Shown in pieces: positions 8,253 through 17,383 of a stretch of 64,000 nt of DNA (positions are counted from its first letter, which is position 1; each line of letters opens with the position of its first letter). The notes beneath the pieces are model-generated. The model made no database searches and was not told the origin of the DNA. It saw only the letters and a list, made by a program, of their open reading frames with translations. The translations under genes were made by a program, and so were the position numbers. This DNA is from AC-56 sp963811625. Lineage in GTDB: Bacteria > Actinomycetota > Thermoleophilia > Solirubrobacterales > 70-9. The stretch covers positions 62,001 to 126,000 of the forward strand of contig CAWERS010000001.1 in the NCBI GenBank assembly GCA_963811625.1. Direction: 5' to 3'.

Positions 8253-9161
8253 TCATGCACGAGCGGTTTGGCCCATGTGTGCAATCGCGTCGGGCACGCC
8301 CTGATCGGCGGTGGGAAAGCGAGGTTCCCAGCCCAGCTCGGACTTGATGCGGGCGTTGGAGCTCTTGGCGGACCGCGTCACTGCGCGGACTGGATCGGTG
8401 CCCGCGACGAAGCGCGCCAGCCAGGCGGGAATGCGCCGCGGGGGACCCTTGCCCAGGGCCGTCGCGGCGAGGGCCACGAAGTCGTAGAACCGGATCGGCT
8501 CGTCATCGACGACGTGATAGAGAGCCCCAGCAGGGGCGCGCTCGGCTGCGTCGGCGCAGGCACGCGCCACGTCCTCGACCCTGACGACGTCCCACCAGTT
8601 CTTGCCGGATCCGATCACCGCGAAACGACCCGGCTGACGGAGGCGATTGACGAACTCCTCGACGAACCAACCGCCGGGGCCGTAGACGTGGCTGGGCCGG
8701 ATGATCACCTCCTCGAGCGAAGATTCGCGGAGCAGGCGCTCGCCCTCCTGTTTGGAGCGCCCGTACTCGGTCTCGACCGGCAGCTCCGTCTTCTCATCGA
8801 GCAGGGCGCCCTTCGCATCCCCGGTGACGACGGTCGAGGAGAAGACGACCCGGCGAACGCCGGCGGCTTCGCACGCGGCGATCAACTTCCTGGTGCCGCC
8901 GACATTGACCCTCTCGATCTTCGCCGGGTCTCGCTGCGACGCGATCTCGGCCGCGAGGTGAACGACGCACTCCGGCGATGCAGATTCAACGGCGCTGAGA
9001 AGCGATCCGGAGTCCGTGAGGTCGCCGACGAGCGCGGCTGTGCCCGGCGGTTGAGAGCCTTCCCGGCGAACCAGGGCGTGAACCTCATGGCCGCGCTGAA
9101 GCAACTCATCGCAGACCACGCAGCCGAGAAAGCCACTGGCGCCCGTGACGAGGAGTCTCAC
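8253..9161 (-). CDS. NAD-dependent epimerase/dehydratase (extended SDR)
   Basis: This 302-residue extended short-chain dehydrogenase starts with the Rossmann motif TGASGFLG (residues 6-13). It has the catalytic pair Tyr133/Lys137 in YGRSK and the upstream serine in VVFSSTVVTG. The family uses NAD(P) to act on nucleotide sugars or 3-beta-hydroxysteroid-like substrates; the substrate here cannot be told. The apparent start is GTG with no strong ribosome-binding site. It is convergent with the TetR gene and tandem with the RecQ gene behind it. Confidence 0.82.
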   Translation of the reverse strand: MRLLVTGASGFLGCVVCDELLQRGHEVHALVRREGSQPPGTAALVGDLTDSGSLLSAVESASPECVVHLAAEIASQRDPAKIERVNVGGTRKLIAACEAAGVRRVVFSSTVVTGDAKGALLDEKTELPVETEYGRSKQEGERLLRESSLEEVIIRPSHVYGPGGWFVEEFVNRLRQPGRFAVIGSGKNWWDVVRVEDVARACADAAERAPAGALYHVVDDEPIRFYDFVALAATALGKGPPRRIPAWLARFVAGTDPVRAVTRSAKSSNARIKSELGWEPRFPTADQGVPDAIAHMGQTARA

Positions 9162-9211
9162 AGGGGCTTATGGGCCACGACGCCTTTCAAGCGCCTCAGT
9201 CTAGGGCGAGG

Positions 9212-11038
9212 CTAGCCTCCCGGATGGCCCTGGACGATCCGCAGCACCTCGTCGCCGTGGCGGGAGACGAACGCCGGCCCGATGCCGTGGATCGCCGCCA
9301 GCTCGCCGACCCCGCCCGGGCGCGAGGCCGCGATCGCCTCCAAGGTGCGGTTGTGGGCCACCGTGTAGGCCGGCTTGCCGGCGGCCGCATCCAGGCGCCA
9401 GGCCCTCAGCGCCTCGAATAGGCCCTGATCTCGAGCGGAGAGCTCCGGGGCGGGGGCCGGGGAGCGCCGCCGCGAGCGCGCGGGCCGGATCTCGATCGTC
9501 TCGGGGGAGGGCAGCCACTCGAGCGGGTCGCAGACGTCGCAGCATCGGCCCTCGGGAGCGGCGACCCGCCGGTCGCCGAAGTGGTCGAGCAGGCTGCGGC
9601 GGCGGCAGGTCGCGGAGAAGCTGAAGGCCTCGACCGCACGGTAGGCGCGCCAGCCGCGGTCCTGCGCAACGCGGCAGGCCGCGCGGGCTCGGCCGGCGTC
9701 GAGCTTGCCCTGGAGGCTGACGCTCAGCCGCCCCCCGGGGGCCGGGTCGATGGTGCAGGCGCCCGCCCGCTCGGCGATCGCAAGCCGGATCCGCTCCTCA
9801 TCGGAGCGAGGATTCTCGATCAGCAGCGACCCATCGGAGTCGGCCGTACGGCGCAGACGTTCAACATAGGCGGCGACCGCCTGCTCGTCCACGTTGCGTT
9901 GCCGGATGAACCGCACCAGGCGGCCCAGATCGGAGCGCCCGGCGAGCAGCACCGCCCGGGCCGGCCGTCCGTCGCGCCCCGCGCGCCCGGCCTCCTGGTA
10001 GTACGCCTCGACGCTGGTGGGGATCGCCCAGTGCCAAACCGAGCGAACATTTGCCTTGTCGACTCCCATGCCGAAGGCGTTGGTGGCGACGATCACCTCG
10101 ACGTCTCCGGACATGAAGCCGTGCTGGACGGCGGCACGCTCATCGGGCGCCATGCCCGCGTGGTAGGCGGCGGCGAGCAGGCCGGCCGCGCGCAGCGACT
10201 CCGCGACCTCCTCGCTGTCTCGGCGCGTGCCGCAGTAGACGATCGCCGGCCGGTTCTGGGCATCGCCGAGGCCGTGCTCGAGCAGCCCCAGCTTCCGTGC
10301 CTTGGAGCCCTTTCCCTCGAGGGTGACGATGTCGAAGGAGAGGTTGGGGCGGTCGAAGCCGGAGCGCACAAGCAGCGGGTCGTGTAGGCCCAGGCGGCGC
10401 TCGATCTCGCCGGCCACCTCCGGCGTGGCGGTCGCCGTGCAGGCCAAGACCGCCGGCCGGCCGAGCCGCTCGATCGCCTTCGGCAGCCGCAGGTAGTCAG
10501 GGCGAAAGTCGTGTCCCCATTCCGAGACGCAGTGCGCCTCGTCGATGGCCATCAAGTCGACCTCGCGGCTGCTTACAGCGTCGAGGAACGCCGTCGAGCC
10601 GAAGCGCTCCGGCGAGCAGTACGCGATCCGCGCCCGGCCATCACGCATCCGCGCGAGGGCCTCGCGGTTTCGCTCCGCGCTCAATCCCGAGGCGACCATC
10701 ACGGCCGGATGGGACGCCGCGGTCAGGGCGCGGACTTGGTCGGCCATCAGCGCGATCAGGGGGCTGACCACGATCGTGAGCTTGGGTGAGGCGAGGCCGG
10801 GCAGCTGGTAGCAGAGGCTCTTGCCCCCGCCCGTGGGCATGACGATCAGCGCGTCGCGGCCCTCGAGCGCCGCCTCGACGCCCTCGCGTTGCCCTGGCCG
10901 GAAGACCTCATGGCCGACGTGTGCGAGCAGCGCGTCCGGGTTCCGCGGCCCCTCATAGATTCGTTCGGCGCAGTCGGGCCCCTCAAATCCCTCCAGCCCC
11001 TGGAGAGCGAGCGTCGCCTGTTCCTGTTCGATCGCCAC
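9212..11038 (-). CDS. recQ: RecQ-family ATP-dependent DNA helicase
   Basis: The 608-residue protein has the full SF2 helicase core: Walker A MPTGGGKS (67-74), motif II DEAHCVSEWGHDFRP, motif III TATATP, and motif VI QEAGRAGRDGR. A RecQ zinc-binding region with CRRRSLLDHFGD and CCDVCDPLEW follows, and the C-terminal HRDC-like domain reads RDQGLFEALRAWRLDAA to GIGPAFVSRHG. RecQ unwinds DNA 3' to 5' in recombination and fork repair. The start is a GTG at 11038; a residue or two either way is uncertain. Confidence 0.9.
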   Translation of the reverse strand: MAIEQEQATLALQGLEGFEGPDCAERIYEGPRNPDALLAHVGHEVFRPGQREGVEAALEGRDALIVMPTGGGKSLCYQLPGLASPKLTIVVSPLIALMADQVRALTAASHPAVMVASGLSAERNREALARMRDGRARIAYCSPERFGSTAFLDAVSSREVDLMAIDEAHCVSEWGHDFRPDYLRLPKAIERLGRPAVLACTATATPEVAGEIERRLGLHDPLLVRSGFDRPNLSFDIVTLEGKGSKARKLGLLEHGLGDAQNRPAIVYCGTRRDSEEVAESLRAAGLLAAAYHAGMAPDERAAVQHGFMSGDVEVIVATNAFGMGVDKANVRSVWHWAIPTSVEAYYQEAGRAGRDGRPARAVLLAGRSDLGRLVRFIRQRNVDEQAVAAYVERLRRTADSDGSLLIENPRSDEERIRLAIAERAGACTIDPAPGGRLSVSLQGKLDAGRARAACRVAQDRGWRAYRAVEAFSFSATCRRRSLLDHFGDRRVAAPEGRCCDVCDPLEWLPSPETIEIRPARSRRRSPAPAPELSARDQGLFEALRAWRLDAAAGKPAYTVAHNRTLEAIAASRPGGVGELAAIHGIGPAFVSRHGDEVLRIVQGHPGG

Positions 11039-11124
11039 CTGGCAAGCCTAGGGACCACTTCGGCACGAAACTGGGGGCGCGCGGAACGGTCCCGAATGTC
11101 ATCACAGACGGGCCGGCGAGCGGC

Positions 11125-11406
11125 CTAGGAGAAGTGCTCGATCAGCCGCGAGGCGTACCAGTCCGGCCAGGGCTCGTCGGGCGACTCGGCCGCGTAGTCG
11201 CGGTCGAGCTTGACCAGCATGAAGGTGAGCTCGCTGCGGACGGGCTTTGTGGGCAGCAGGTCGGGGAGCTCGGAGTGCTGGGTGAGCCAGTCCGAGTACC
11301 AGGAGGCCCAGTCGTCGTCGGCGCCGTCGGTGATCCGGAAGACCGTGTGATGGGTCTCGCCGGCCTCGTGGAGGAGGTCAGAGATCTGCTTGGCGTTGTC
11401 GTTCAT
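11125..11406 (-). CDS. Conserved small hypothetical protein
   Basis: A 93-residue protein starting MNDNAKQISDLLHEAGETHH. ATG 11406 is preferred over the longer frame because GAAAGGGGA lies upstream. It is rich in tryptophan (DDWASWYSDWL, PWPDWYAS) and acidic residues, has no signal peptide or membrane segment, and is probably cytosolic. I recall similar short proteins in actinobacterial genomes but know no assigned function. It is divergent from the nitroreductase-like gene. Confidence 0.65.
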   Translation of the reverse strand: MNDNAKQISDLLHEAGETHHTVFRITDGADDDWASWYSDWLTQHSELPDLLPTKPVRSELTFMLVKLDRDYAAESPDEPWPDWYASRLIEHFS

Positions 11407-11489
11407 CGCGGTTGGTCCCCTTTCGCCGTGCCGCGTTACGGAGTCTCGCACGCGGGGTCGGCACCGGTGGATCGGGTTGAATTGCCCGG

Positions 11490-11834
11490 ATGGACGCGCT
11501 CACCGAGGAGCAGTACTGCTACCTGACCACGATCGGGCGGGTGAGCGGGGAGCCGCGCGAGATCGAGATCTGGTTCGGGCTCGAGGGCGAGACCCTCTTC
11601 ATGCTGGCCGAGGGCCGCGAGCGCTCCAACTGGGTCAGGAACCTGCTGAAGACACCAGAGGTCACGGTGCGGATCGCCGAGCGCAGCTTCGAGGGCCGCG
11701 CCAGGGCGGTCGTCGAGCCCGACGAGGACGCCCGCGCCCGCCGCCTGTTGTTCGAGAAGTACTCGCCCGTCTACTCGGGCGACCTGGCCGAGTGGCGCGA
11801 CACGGCGCTGGCGATCGCGGTCGACTTGAGCTGA
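11490..11834 (+). CDS. Deazaflavin (F420)-dependent nitroreductase-like/pyridoxamine oxidase-fold protein
   Basis: The 114-residue protein matches the DUF385/DDN split-barrel family. It has the TTIGRVSGEPREIEIWFG strand, then GETLFMLAEG and SNWVRNLLKTPEVTVRI. Family members bind F420 or flavin and reduce quinones, nitro compounds or other substrates. The start ATG is 28 bases downstream of a probable promoter region shared with the divergent small gene. The exact cofactor is inferred from the family. Confidence 0.75.
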   Translation: MDALTEEQYCYLTTIGRVSGEPREIEIWFGLEGETLFMLAEGRERSNWVRNLLKTPEVTVRIAERSFEGRARAVVEPDEDARARRLLFEKYSPVYSGDLAEWRDTALAIAVDLS

Positions 11835-11861
11835 GGCGCCAACGCGCTAGGGTCCAAATCG

Positions 11862-12317
11862 ATGGCCACCAAGACCAAACCCGCTGCGCCCACCGCGAGC
11901 GAGGAGTCCGAGGCTTTCGTCGAGAAGTTCATCGCGGCCTGGAGCGATCCGACCGTCGAGCGCCTCCAGGAGCTGACGCATGACGAGGTCGTGCTCGAGC
12001 AGCCGATGATGCTGCGGATGGTGGGCAAGGAGGCGGCGCGGGAGGGGTTCGGGCGCCTGCTCGGCCTGTTCCCCGGGATTCGCGGTGAGGTGTTGCGCTG
12101 GAGCGCCGAGGACAGCCTCGTCCTGATCGAGATGCGGATGACCGTGCCGGCGGGCTCGCGCCCGCTCGAGTGGGACCTGGTCGACCGGATCGAGCTCGAG
12201 GGCGGCCTGGTGCGCGAACGGATCACCTACATGGACTCGCTGCCGATCGTGCTCGGCGTGCTGACACGCCCCGCGCTGTGGCCTGCGATGGCGCGCCTGT
12301 ACCTGCCGGGTCGCTGA
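11862..12317 (+). CDS. SnoaL-like/NTF2-fold protein
   Basis: A 151-residue protein with the small alpha+beta cone pattern of the SnoaL/NTF2 superfamily. The N-terminal helices EAFVEKFIAAWSDPTVERLQ are followed by VLEQPMMLRMVGKEAAREGF and a C-terminal sheet with WDLVDRIELEGGLVRERITY. Members include cyclases and isomerases, but many are unassigned. It follows the DUF385 gene closely (27 bases) in the same direction. Confidence 0.7.
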   Translation: MATKTKPAAPTASEESEAFVEKFIAAWSDPTVERLQELTHDEVVLEQPMMLRMVGKEAAREGFGRLLGLFPGIRGEVLRWSAEDSLVLIEMRMTVPAGSRPLEWDLVDRIELEGGLVRERITYMDSLPIVLGVLTRPALWPAMARLYLPGR

Positions 12318-12341
12318 CCGGCAGGGCCATTCCGGGGGTCC

Positions 12342-12620
12342 TCAGGCCGGCTGGTTCTCCTTCGCCCAGCGGGCGATGTCGCCGGAGCCGCTGATCACCT
12401 CGCCGTCGTCGAGCACGAGGATGGGCACGTTCTCCTGGCCGCTGAGGCGCTTGATCTCGTCGCGGCTGCCGCCCTTGCGGGTCCAGGGCAGGAGCCGGTA
12501 GCCGGGGACCGTCTTCAGCTCATAGTCGATGCCCGCCTGATCGAGGGCCTTGCCCGCCTTGCCGCAGGGATGACCGAGACTCCCCTGCTTCGTCTTCTGT
12601 CCACACGTGTAGAGAACCAT
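12342..12620 (-). CDS. Glutaredoxin/GST N-terminal-domain-like protein
   Basis: The 92-residue protein is a single thioredoxin-like domain. It starts MVLYTCGQKTKQG, has HPCGKAGKALDQAGIDYELK and the cis-proline segment ENVPILVLDDGEVISGSGDI, which are typical of GST_N and glutaredoxin-like folds. The Cys6 and Cys19 arrangement is not a CxxC motif, so it is unlikely to be a classical glutaredoxin. It may act in thiol handling. Confidence 0.68.
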   Translation of the reverse strand: MVLYTCGQKTKQGSLGHPCGKAGKALDQAGIDYELKTVPGYRLLPWTRKGGSRDEIKRLSGQENVPILVLDDGEVISGSGDIARWAKENQPA

Positions 12621-12663
12621 CGCGCCGAACCCTCTCAGATGTGGTGCCCTGTTGCCAGCGCCG

Positions 12664-13311
12664 TCAGCTGATGACTCGATACCGCAGGTGGGTGACCGCC
12701 GGCGAGGAGATCACCTGGATCGGCTCGAGCTCGACCTGGTCGGCGCCCGGGTCGTCGAACAGCCGCACCCCGTCGCCGATCAGGATCGGCGCGACGTGGA
12801 TCAGGAGCTCGTCGAGCAGCCTCGCCTTCAGGTACTGGCGGGCGACGCTGGCGCCGCCGCCGATGGCGACGTTCTTGTCGCCGGCGGCATCCCGGGCCTG
12901 GTCGAGCGCGACCTCGATCCCGTCGGTGACGAAGTGGAAGGTGGTGCCGCCCTTCATCTCAAGCGGCTCGCGGGCGTGGTGGGTGAGGACGTACACCGGC
13001 ACTCCGAAGGGCGGCTCGTCTCCCCACCAGCCGTTCGCGTTCGGGTCCTGCTCCCACGGCCCGGACCCGCCGCTGTACATGCGGCGGCCCATGATCACCG
13101 CCCCGTTGGCCTCGAACGACTCGCGCATGAGGTCGTCGTCAGGCCCCGTCTCCCCACCTGAGCGGCCGTGGCGCTCGTTGAAGGTGCGAAGGTCGTACGC
13201 CCACTCGTGGAGCCGTCCGCCGCCGACCCCCAGCGGGTTCTCGAGGTCGATCGCGGGCCCGGTGGTGCAGCCGTCGAGCGAGATCGTGGTCTCGTAGGTC
13301 AGCTTCGGCAT
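12664..13311 (-). CDS. Dihydrofolate reductase/RibD C-terminal-family protein
   Basis: The 215-residue protein starts MPKLTYETTISLDGC, has GAVIMGRRMYSGG, PVYVLTHHAREPL, and the RibD-family glycine segment KNVAIGGGASVARQYL followed by DELLIHVAPILIGDG. These bind NADPH in reductases of the DHFR superfamily. The ATG 13311 start has GGAGG ahead of it on the minus strand. A second paralog lies at 39598-40161. The substrate is unknown. Confidence 0.8.
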   Translation of the reverse strand: MPKLTYETTISLDGCTTGPAIDLENPLGVGGGRLHEWAYDLRTFNERHGRSGGETGPDDDLMRESFEANGAVIMGRRMYSGGSGPWEQDPNANGWWGDEPPFGVPVYVLTHHAREPLEMKGGTTFHFVTDGIEVALDQARDAAGDKNVAIGGGASVARQYLKARLLDELLIHVAPILIGDGVRLFDDPGADQVELEPIQVISSPAVTHLRYRVIS

Positions 13312-13718
13312 CGTCGCTTGCCTCCTGTCTCGGGTGGTGTGAGAGAGCGTTCGCGGCCCGCAGTGAACAGGACCGCCACCGGCCACGCAACTCATCGCGG
13401 GGGTGGATCAACGGAGTCGGCACGAATTCGGTGCGTTCGGTGCGACACCCGTCACTCGTGGCGACCTACCCTTGGGCAATGCGACGGAATACTCCGAGCC
13501 CGCCCCCGGCGAAAGCCCGCCCGGCGATCACCTCAAGGGGCCGCGACAGGGTCTCGGCTCGATCACGAAGCCGTGACGCTCGTGGCGGGCCTCGTGCGTG
13601 AGTCGTATCACCGCGGCTCCGCGGAGCCGTACGAAGTGATCAACTCGTGACATTCGCCGCGGCCGGGTCGGTCGCCCTGGTGTCCTCGGTGCCCTGATCC
13701 AGGGAGTAACTTGACGAC
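13312..13718. other. Intergenic region with one palindrome, no supported gene
   Basis: About 400 bases between the DHFR-family gene and a small membrane gene. Open frames here have no recognisable content. The only structure seen is a perfect 16-base palindrome CGGCTCCGCGGAGCCG at 13614-13629, without a T tract, which could form a hairpin. Confidence 0.4.
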
Positions 13719-13913
13719 ATGTCGCGGCGAGCAATGGTGATTTCGTGGATCGCCGGCTTCCTTGCCGCTGCACCCTTGATCGTCTTGGGGACCCTCCTCG
13801 AATGGCCGGGGATCTCCTTCATGGGTGCCGTGCTTCTGTTCGGGGTGGTCTTCTTCGCCACGCTTGATCGGATGGAGCGACGCCCGGGCCGGCACTCGCG
13901 TCGCTCGATCTAG
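13719..13913 (+). CDS. Small two-helix membrane protein
   Basis: A 64-residue protein with two hydrophobic stretches (WIAGFLAAAPLIVLGTLLEW, FMGAVLLFGVVFFAT) and a basic C-terminal tail. It is unrecognised. No neighbour shares its direction closely, and it precedes the large secreted hydrolase gene by about 120 bases. Coding status is moderately supported by its composition only. Confidence 0.45.
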   Translation: MSRRAMVISWIAGFLAAAPLIVLGTLLEWPGISFMGAVLLFGVVFFATLDRMERRPGRHSRRSI

Positions 13914-14036
13914 CCGCAGCCCCACGCGCGCCGCGCAGCCGTCGCCCCTTGCAGCGAGCTAGAGTCTCGTGGAGGGGATCAAGGGAATCGGCGGCGGGAC
14001 GAGGAGCCCGTTCGCGTGAGGGACGGAGGTGATCCG

Positions 14037-16169
14037 ATGAGCAGACGCAGACCGGTCGTCCGGGTTGCGACCGCCTCCGCCTGCGTCGCCGCGGTCGCCG
14101 TGCTGGGAATCTGGCCGGCGATCGGCTCGGCGGCCTCGCCTCCGGTCGACCTGAGCGCCGCCAACCGCTGCGACTTCATCGGCCAGCAGTCGGGCTCGAC
14201 CTGCCTGCTCCCGTTCCCCGACGACTACTACACCGTCCGCGACGACTCGACTCCCACCGGGCGCCGGGTCAACCTGAAGACCGCCGCCATGCCCGCCAAC
14301 GCGGACGGCGACCACGTCGGCGCCGCGCCGTACAACGCAAGCGACGGCTTCAGCCCCGGCGAGGCGATCGTGGTCAAGGTCCCCGGGCTCGACACGCCGG
14401 CGGCGCTGACCAGCACCGGCGCGGTTCCGATCGACCACATCGCCCGCTACCGCCGGCGCAGTCAGCCGATCGTCGTGATCGACGCCGAGACCGGCAAGCG
14501 GTGGCCGATCTGGGCCGAGGTCGACTCCAACGCGTCGAGCCCGGCCGGCACCGCGCTGCTGATCAACCCGGCGAAGAACTTCGACTCCGGGCATCGCTAC
14601 ATCGTCGCCCTTCGCAAGCTGAAGACGGCCGCCGGCCACACGATCAAGGCCCCCGCGGGATTCCGCTACTACCGCGACCGCCTGCCCTCGGGCTCGAAGA
14701 CCATCAACCGCCGCCGCGCCCACTTCGAGGGCATCTTCGACACCCTGGCCAAGGCGGGAATCGCCCGCAAGAGCCTCTACCTGGCCTGGGACTTCACCGT
14801 CGCCAGCGACCGCAACATCGCCCGCCGCGCCCTCCACATGCGCGACCACGCCTTCGCCGCCCTGGGCGACACCGATCTCGCCGACCAGACCGTGCAGGGC
14901 GACTCGCCGGCCTTCCAGGTCACCGACGTGCAGGACTTCACCGAGGCCGAGAACTCGCAGGTCGCACGCCGGGTCAAGGGCACGGTGACGGTGCCCTGCT
15001 ACCTGGAGCCGAGCTGCGCGACCGGCGGGCAGTTCGCCACCCTCGGGCGCCAACTGCCGAAACGGAACGGCACCTGGGACGCCAACTTCGACTGCATCAT
15101 CCCGCGCTCCGCGGTCGAGGGGACGCCGTCGCCGGCGCGGCCCTCGCTCTACGGACACGGGCTCTTCGGCAGCGCCTCCGAGGTCGGATCGGGCGCCCAG
15201 CGCGACCTCGCCGACACCTACAACTTCGTCCTCTGCGCCACCGACGAGATCGGGATGTCGTCGGGCGACCTGCCGACCGCGTTGGCGATCACGAGCGACG
15301 TCAGCAACTTCCCCAAGCTCGCCGACCGGCTCCAGCAGGGGCTCCTGGACGAGCTCTACCTGGGCCGGACGATGATCCATCCCGACGGCTTCTCCAGCGA
15401 CCCGGCCTTCCACGTCGACGGCACCCTGGGCAGCCCGTCGGTGATCGACACCGACCACCTCTACTACGACGGCAACAGCCAGGGCGGGATCATGGGCGGG
15501 GCGCTGACCGCGCTGGCGCCCGACTTCACCCGGGCCGCCCTGGGCGTCGCCGCGATGCGCTACTCGCTGCTCCTGCCCCGCTCGGTCGACTTCGACCAGT
15601 TCTCCTCCGTGCTCTACCCGAACTACCCGGACCAGCTCTCGCGGCCCCTGATCCTGTCGCTGATCCAGATGCTGTGGGACCGCGGCGAGCCGAACGGCTA
15701 CGCGCACCGGATGACCGTCGACCCGCTGCCCGACACCCCGCGGCACAAGGTGCTGATCAACGTCGCCCTGGGCGACCACCAGGTGTCGAACTTCGCCTCC
15801 GGCGTCGAAGCGCGGACGATCGGCGCCCTCGCCCACGTCCCCGTGCTCGACCCGGGCCGCTGGCCGGGCGTCGGGGTGCTCTCCGGGGTCCCCCGGATCA
15901 CCCAGTACCCGTTCAAGGGGCCCGCCTCGATCTTCTACTGGGACATCGGCCCGGTGAGGCCCGATCCGGACAACCCGATGCAGACGATCGGCGTCCCGCC
16001 GCCGCCGCTCGAGAACGTGCCCAACCGGGCGGGGGAGGATCCCCACGGCGCGCCGCGCGGTGCGGCCCAGGCCGAGCAGCTGATCTCCGGTTTCCTGCGG
16101 CCGAACGGAGTGATCACCGACGTCTGCGGCGGCGAGGCCTGCCGCTCCGGCGGCTGGACGGGACCGTAG
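14037..16169 (+). CDS. Large secreted alpha/beta-hydrolase-like protein
   Basis: The 710-residue protein begins with a basic, hydrophobic signal peptide (SRRRPVVRVATASACVAAVA to IGSAAS). It has paired cysteines (NRCDFIGQQSGSTCLL, VPCYLEPSCATGG). It carries YGHGLFGSASEVGSG, and a nucleophile elbow GNSQGG with Ser481, which together suggest an alpha/beta hydrolase fold; a DHQV segment supplies a candidate late histidine. It is longer than typical secreted lipases, so the N-terminal half may be a separate domain. ATG 14037 has an excellent GGAGGTGAT five bases upstream and is preferred over GTG 14016. The next gene begins two bases after its stop, so it likely heads an operon. Confidence 0.68.
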   Translation: MSRRRPVVRVATASACVAAVAVLGIWPAIGSAASPPVDLSAANRCDFIGQQSGSTCLLPFPDDYYTVRDDSTPTGRRVNLKTAAMPANADGDHVGAAPYNASDGFSPGEAIVVKVPGLDTPAALTSTGAVPIDHIARYRRRSQPIVVIDAETGKRWPIWAEVDSNASSPAGTALLINPAKNFDSGHRYIVALRKLKTAAGHTIKAPAGFRYYRDRLPSGSKTINRRRAHFEGIFDTLAKAGIARKSLYLAWDFTVASDRNIARRALHMRDHAFAALGDTDLADQTVQGDSPAFQVTDVQDFTEAENSQVARRVKGTVTVPCYLEPSCATGGQFATLGRQLPKRNGTWDANFDCIIPRSAVEGTPSPARPSLYGHGLFGSASEVGSGAQRDLADTYNFVLCATDEIGMSSGDLPTALAITSDVSNFPKLADRLQQGLLDELYLGRTMIHPDGFSSDPAFHVDGTLGSPSVIDTDHLYYDGNSQGGIMGGALTALAPDFTRAALGVAAMRYSLLLPRSVDFDQFSSVLYPNYPDQLSRPLILSLIQMLWDRGEPNGYAHRMTVDPLPDTPRHKVLINVALGDHQVSNFASGVEARTIGALAHVPVLDPGRWPGVGVLSGVPRITQYPFKGPASIFYWDIGPVRPDPDNPMQTIGVPPPPLENVPNRAGEDPHGAPRGAAQAEQLISGFLRPNGVITDVCGGEACRSGGWTGP

Positions 16170-16170
16170 C

Positions 16171-17361
16171 GTGGTGCGCCGGATGCGAAAGATCGCCCTC
16201 GCTTCGGCCGCCGCCGCGACCCTGGCGCTCGGAGTCGCAGCGCCCGCCGGCGCCGTCGACCCCGGCCGCTGGCTGCTGACCGGGGCAAGTTCGGTTCCCA
16301 ACACCTACTGGCAGGGGCTGACCTCGAACCCTGAGCGGTCGCGGCTCTACTTCGTCGGCGTCTTCCAGGGTCTTTGGCGGACCACGCCGAGGCTGCACGA
16401 GAACGCCGGGGTCGCGATGGAGATCCCGAGCTCGGTCACCGCGGACGAGGGCTACAACCACATCGGGGATCCGACCTGGGACCCGGGCGACGGCGGGCGA
16501 GTGATCCTGCCGATGGAGTGCTACACGCCGGGGGTCGGCAACACCTGCGGCCACGGCGCCTTCGGGGTCGCCGACCCGGCGACGCTCGCCTTCCGCTACT
16601 ACGTCAACCTCGACCCGGCCGAGATCCCGAAGGCGATGTGGGCCGAGACCTCGCCCGACGGCCAGCTGATCTGGACCTCGAGCGGCAACGACCTGCTCGC
16701 CTACCGCTCAAGCGACGTGATCGAGCCAAACCAGGGACCGGCGGGCCCGGCGATCCAGGCGGTGCGCCGGCTACGAAACGCGGTCCCGCCGACCGGGGTC
16801 ACGGGGGCCGTGTTCGGGAAACGAAGGCTCTTCCTCGCCGGCGAGGCCGGCGGCGTCTACCAGGTTTGGAGCGTCAACACCAAGACCGGCGGGCGCACCC
16901 TCCAGCTCGAGATGCGGATCTGCGGCGAGTCCGAGGGCCTCGACGTGATCCCGACCCTCGGCGGCTCGCTCCACTGGCTGATCTCACCCTTCGATCCGGG
17001 GTGCGAGCTGACCTATGGCCCCAGCAGCGCTCTGCTCCACTTCGTCCCCAGGCCGCCGAACAAGGTGTTCACGGTCAAGGTCACCGACACCGAGGTCGGG
17101 ACGCTTCCCGGAAGGGTGCGGGCGACGATTCGGGCGAAGCGGTCCGGCCAGGCCGTGCGCGACGCCAAGGTGTCGTTCGCCGGCGGCAAGGCCCGCACCA
17201 ACGCACACGGAGTCGCCACCGTCTCGACCCGCCTCGAGCTGCCGGGGCGCTTCCGGGCGCTGGTGCGAAAGCAGCAGGGCTACGGGATCTCGCCGCTGGT
17301 CCCGGTCGGGATCGAGCAGGCGGCCAAGAGCGGCCCGGCGCCGAAGCGGGGAGCCCGCTAG
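16171..17361 (+). CDS. Secreted protein with propeller-like body and C-terminal Ig-like domain
   Basis: The 396-residue protein has a signal peptide (IALASAAAATLALGVAAPAGA). The body has repeated strands such as WQGLTSNPERSRLYFVGVFQ and WAETSPDGQLIWTSSGNDLL. Cysteines in PMECYTPGVGNTCGHG and MRICGES may be disulfide-bonded. The last hundred residues (FTVKVTDTEVGTLPGRVRAT, then KVSFAGGKARTNAHGVATVS) resemble a bacterial Ig-like domain. The start may be GTG 16171 or ATG 16183. It begins right after the hydrolase stop, so the two are probably co-expressed. The function is unknown. Confidence 0.62.
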   Translation: MVRRMRKIALASAAAATLALGVAAPAGAVDPGRWLLTGASSVPNTYWQGLTSNPERSRLYFVGVFQGLWRTTPRLHENAGVAMEIPSSVTADEGYNHIGDPTWDPGDGGRVILPMECYTPGVGNTCGHGAFGVADPATLAFRYYVNLDPAEIPKAMWAETSPDGQLIWTSSGNDLLAYRSSDVIEPNQGPAGPAIQAVRRLRNAVPPTGVTGAVFGKRRLFLAGEAGGVYQVWSVNTKTGGRTLQLEMRICGESEGLDVIPTLGGSLHWLISPFDPGCELTYGPSSALLHFVPRPPNKVFTVKVTDTEVGTLPGRVRATIRAKRSGQAVRDAKVSFAGGKARTNAHGVATVSTRLELPGRFRALVRKQQGYGISPLVPVGIEQAAKSGPAPKRGAR

Positions 17362-17383
17362 CGATCTGAAAGGATCCGCGCGA

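Noticed and set aside
13168..13650. A 160-residue plus-strand frame over an intergenic region
   Set aside because: No recognisable content, overlaps the DHFR-family gene antisense and lacks a clear ribosome-binding site.
13959..16304. A 781-residue open frame on the minus strand
   Set aside because: It lies antisense to the secreted hydrolase, has low-complexity arginine- and glycine-rich composition and no recognisable domain; a shadow frame of high-GC coding sequence.
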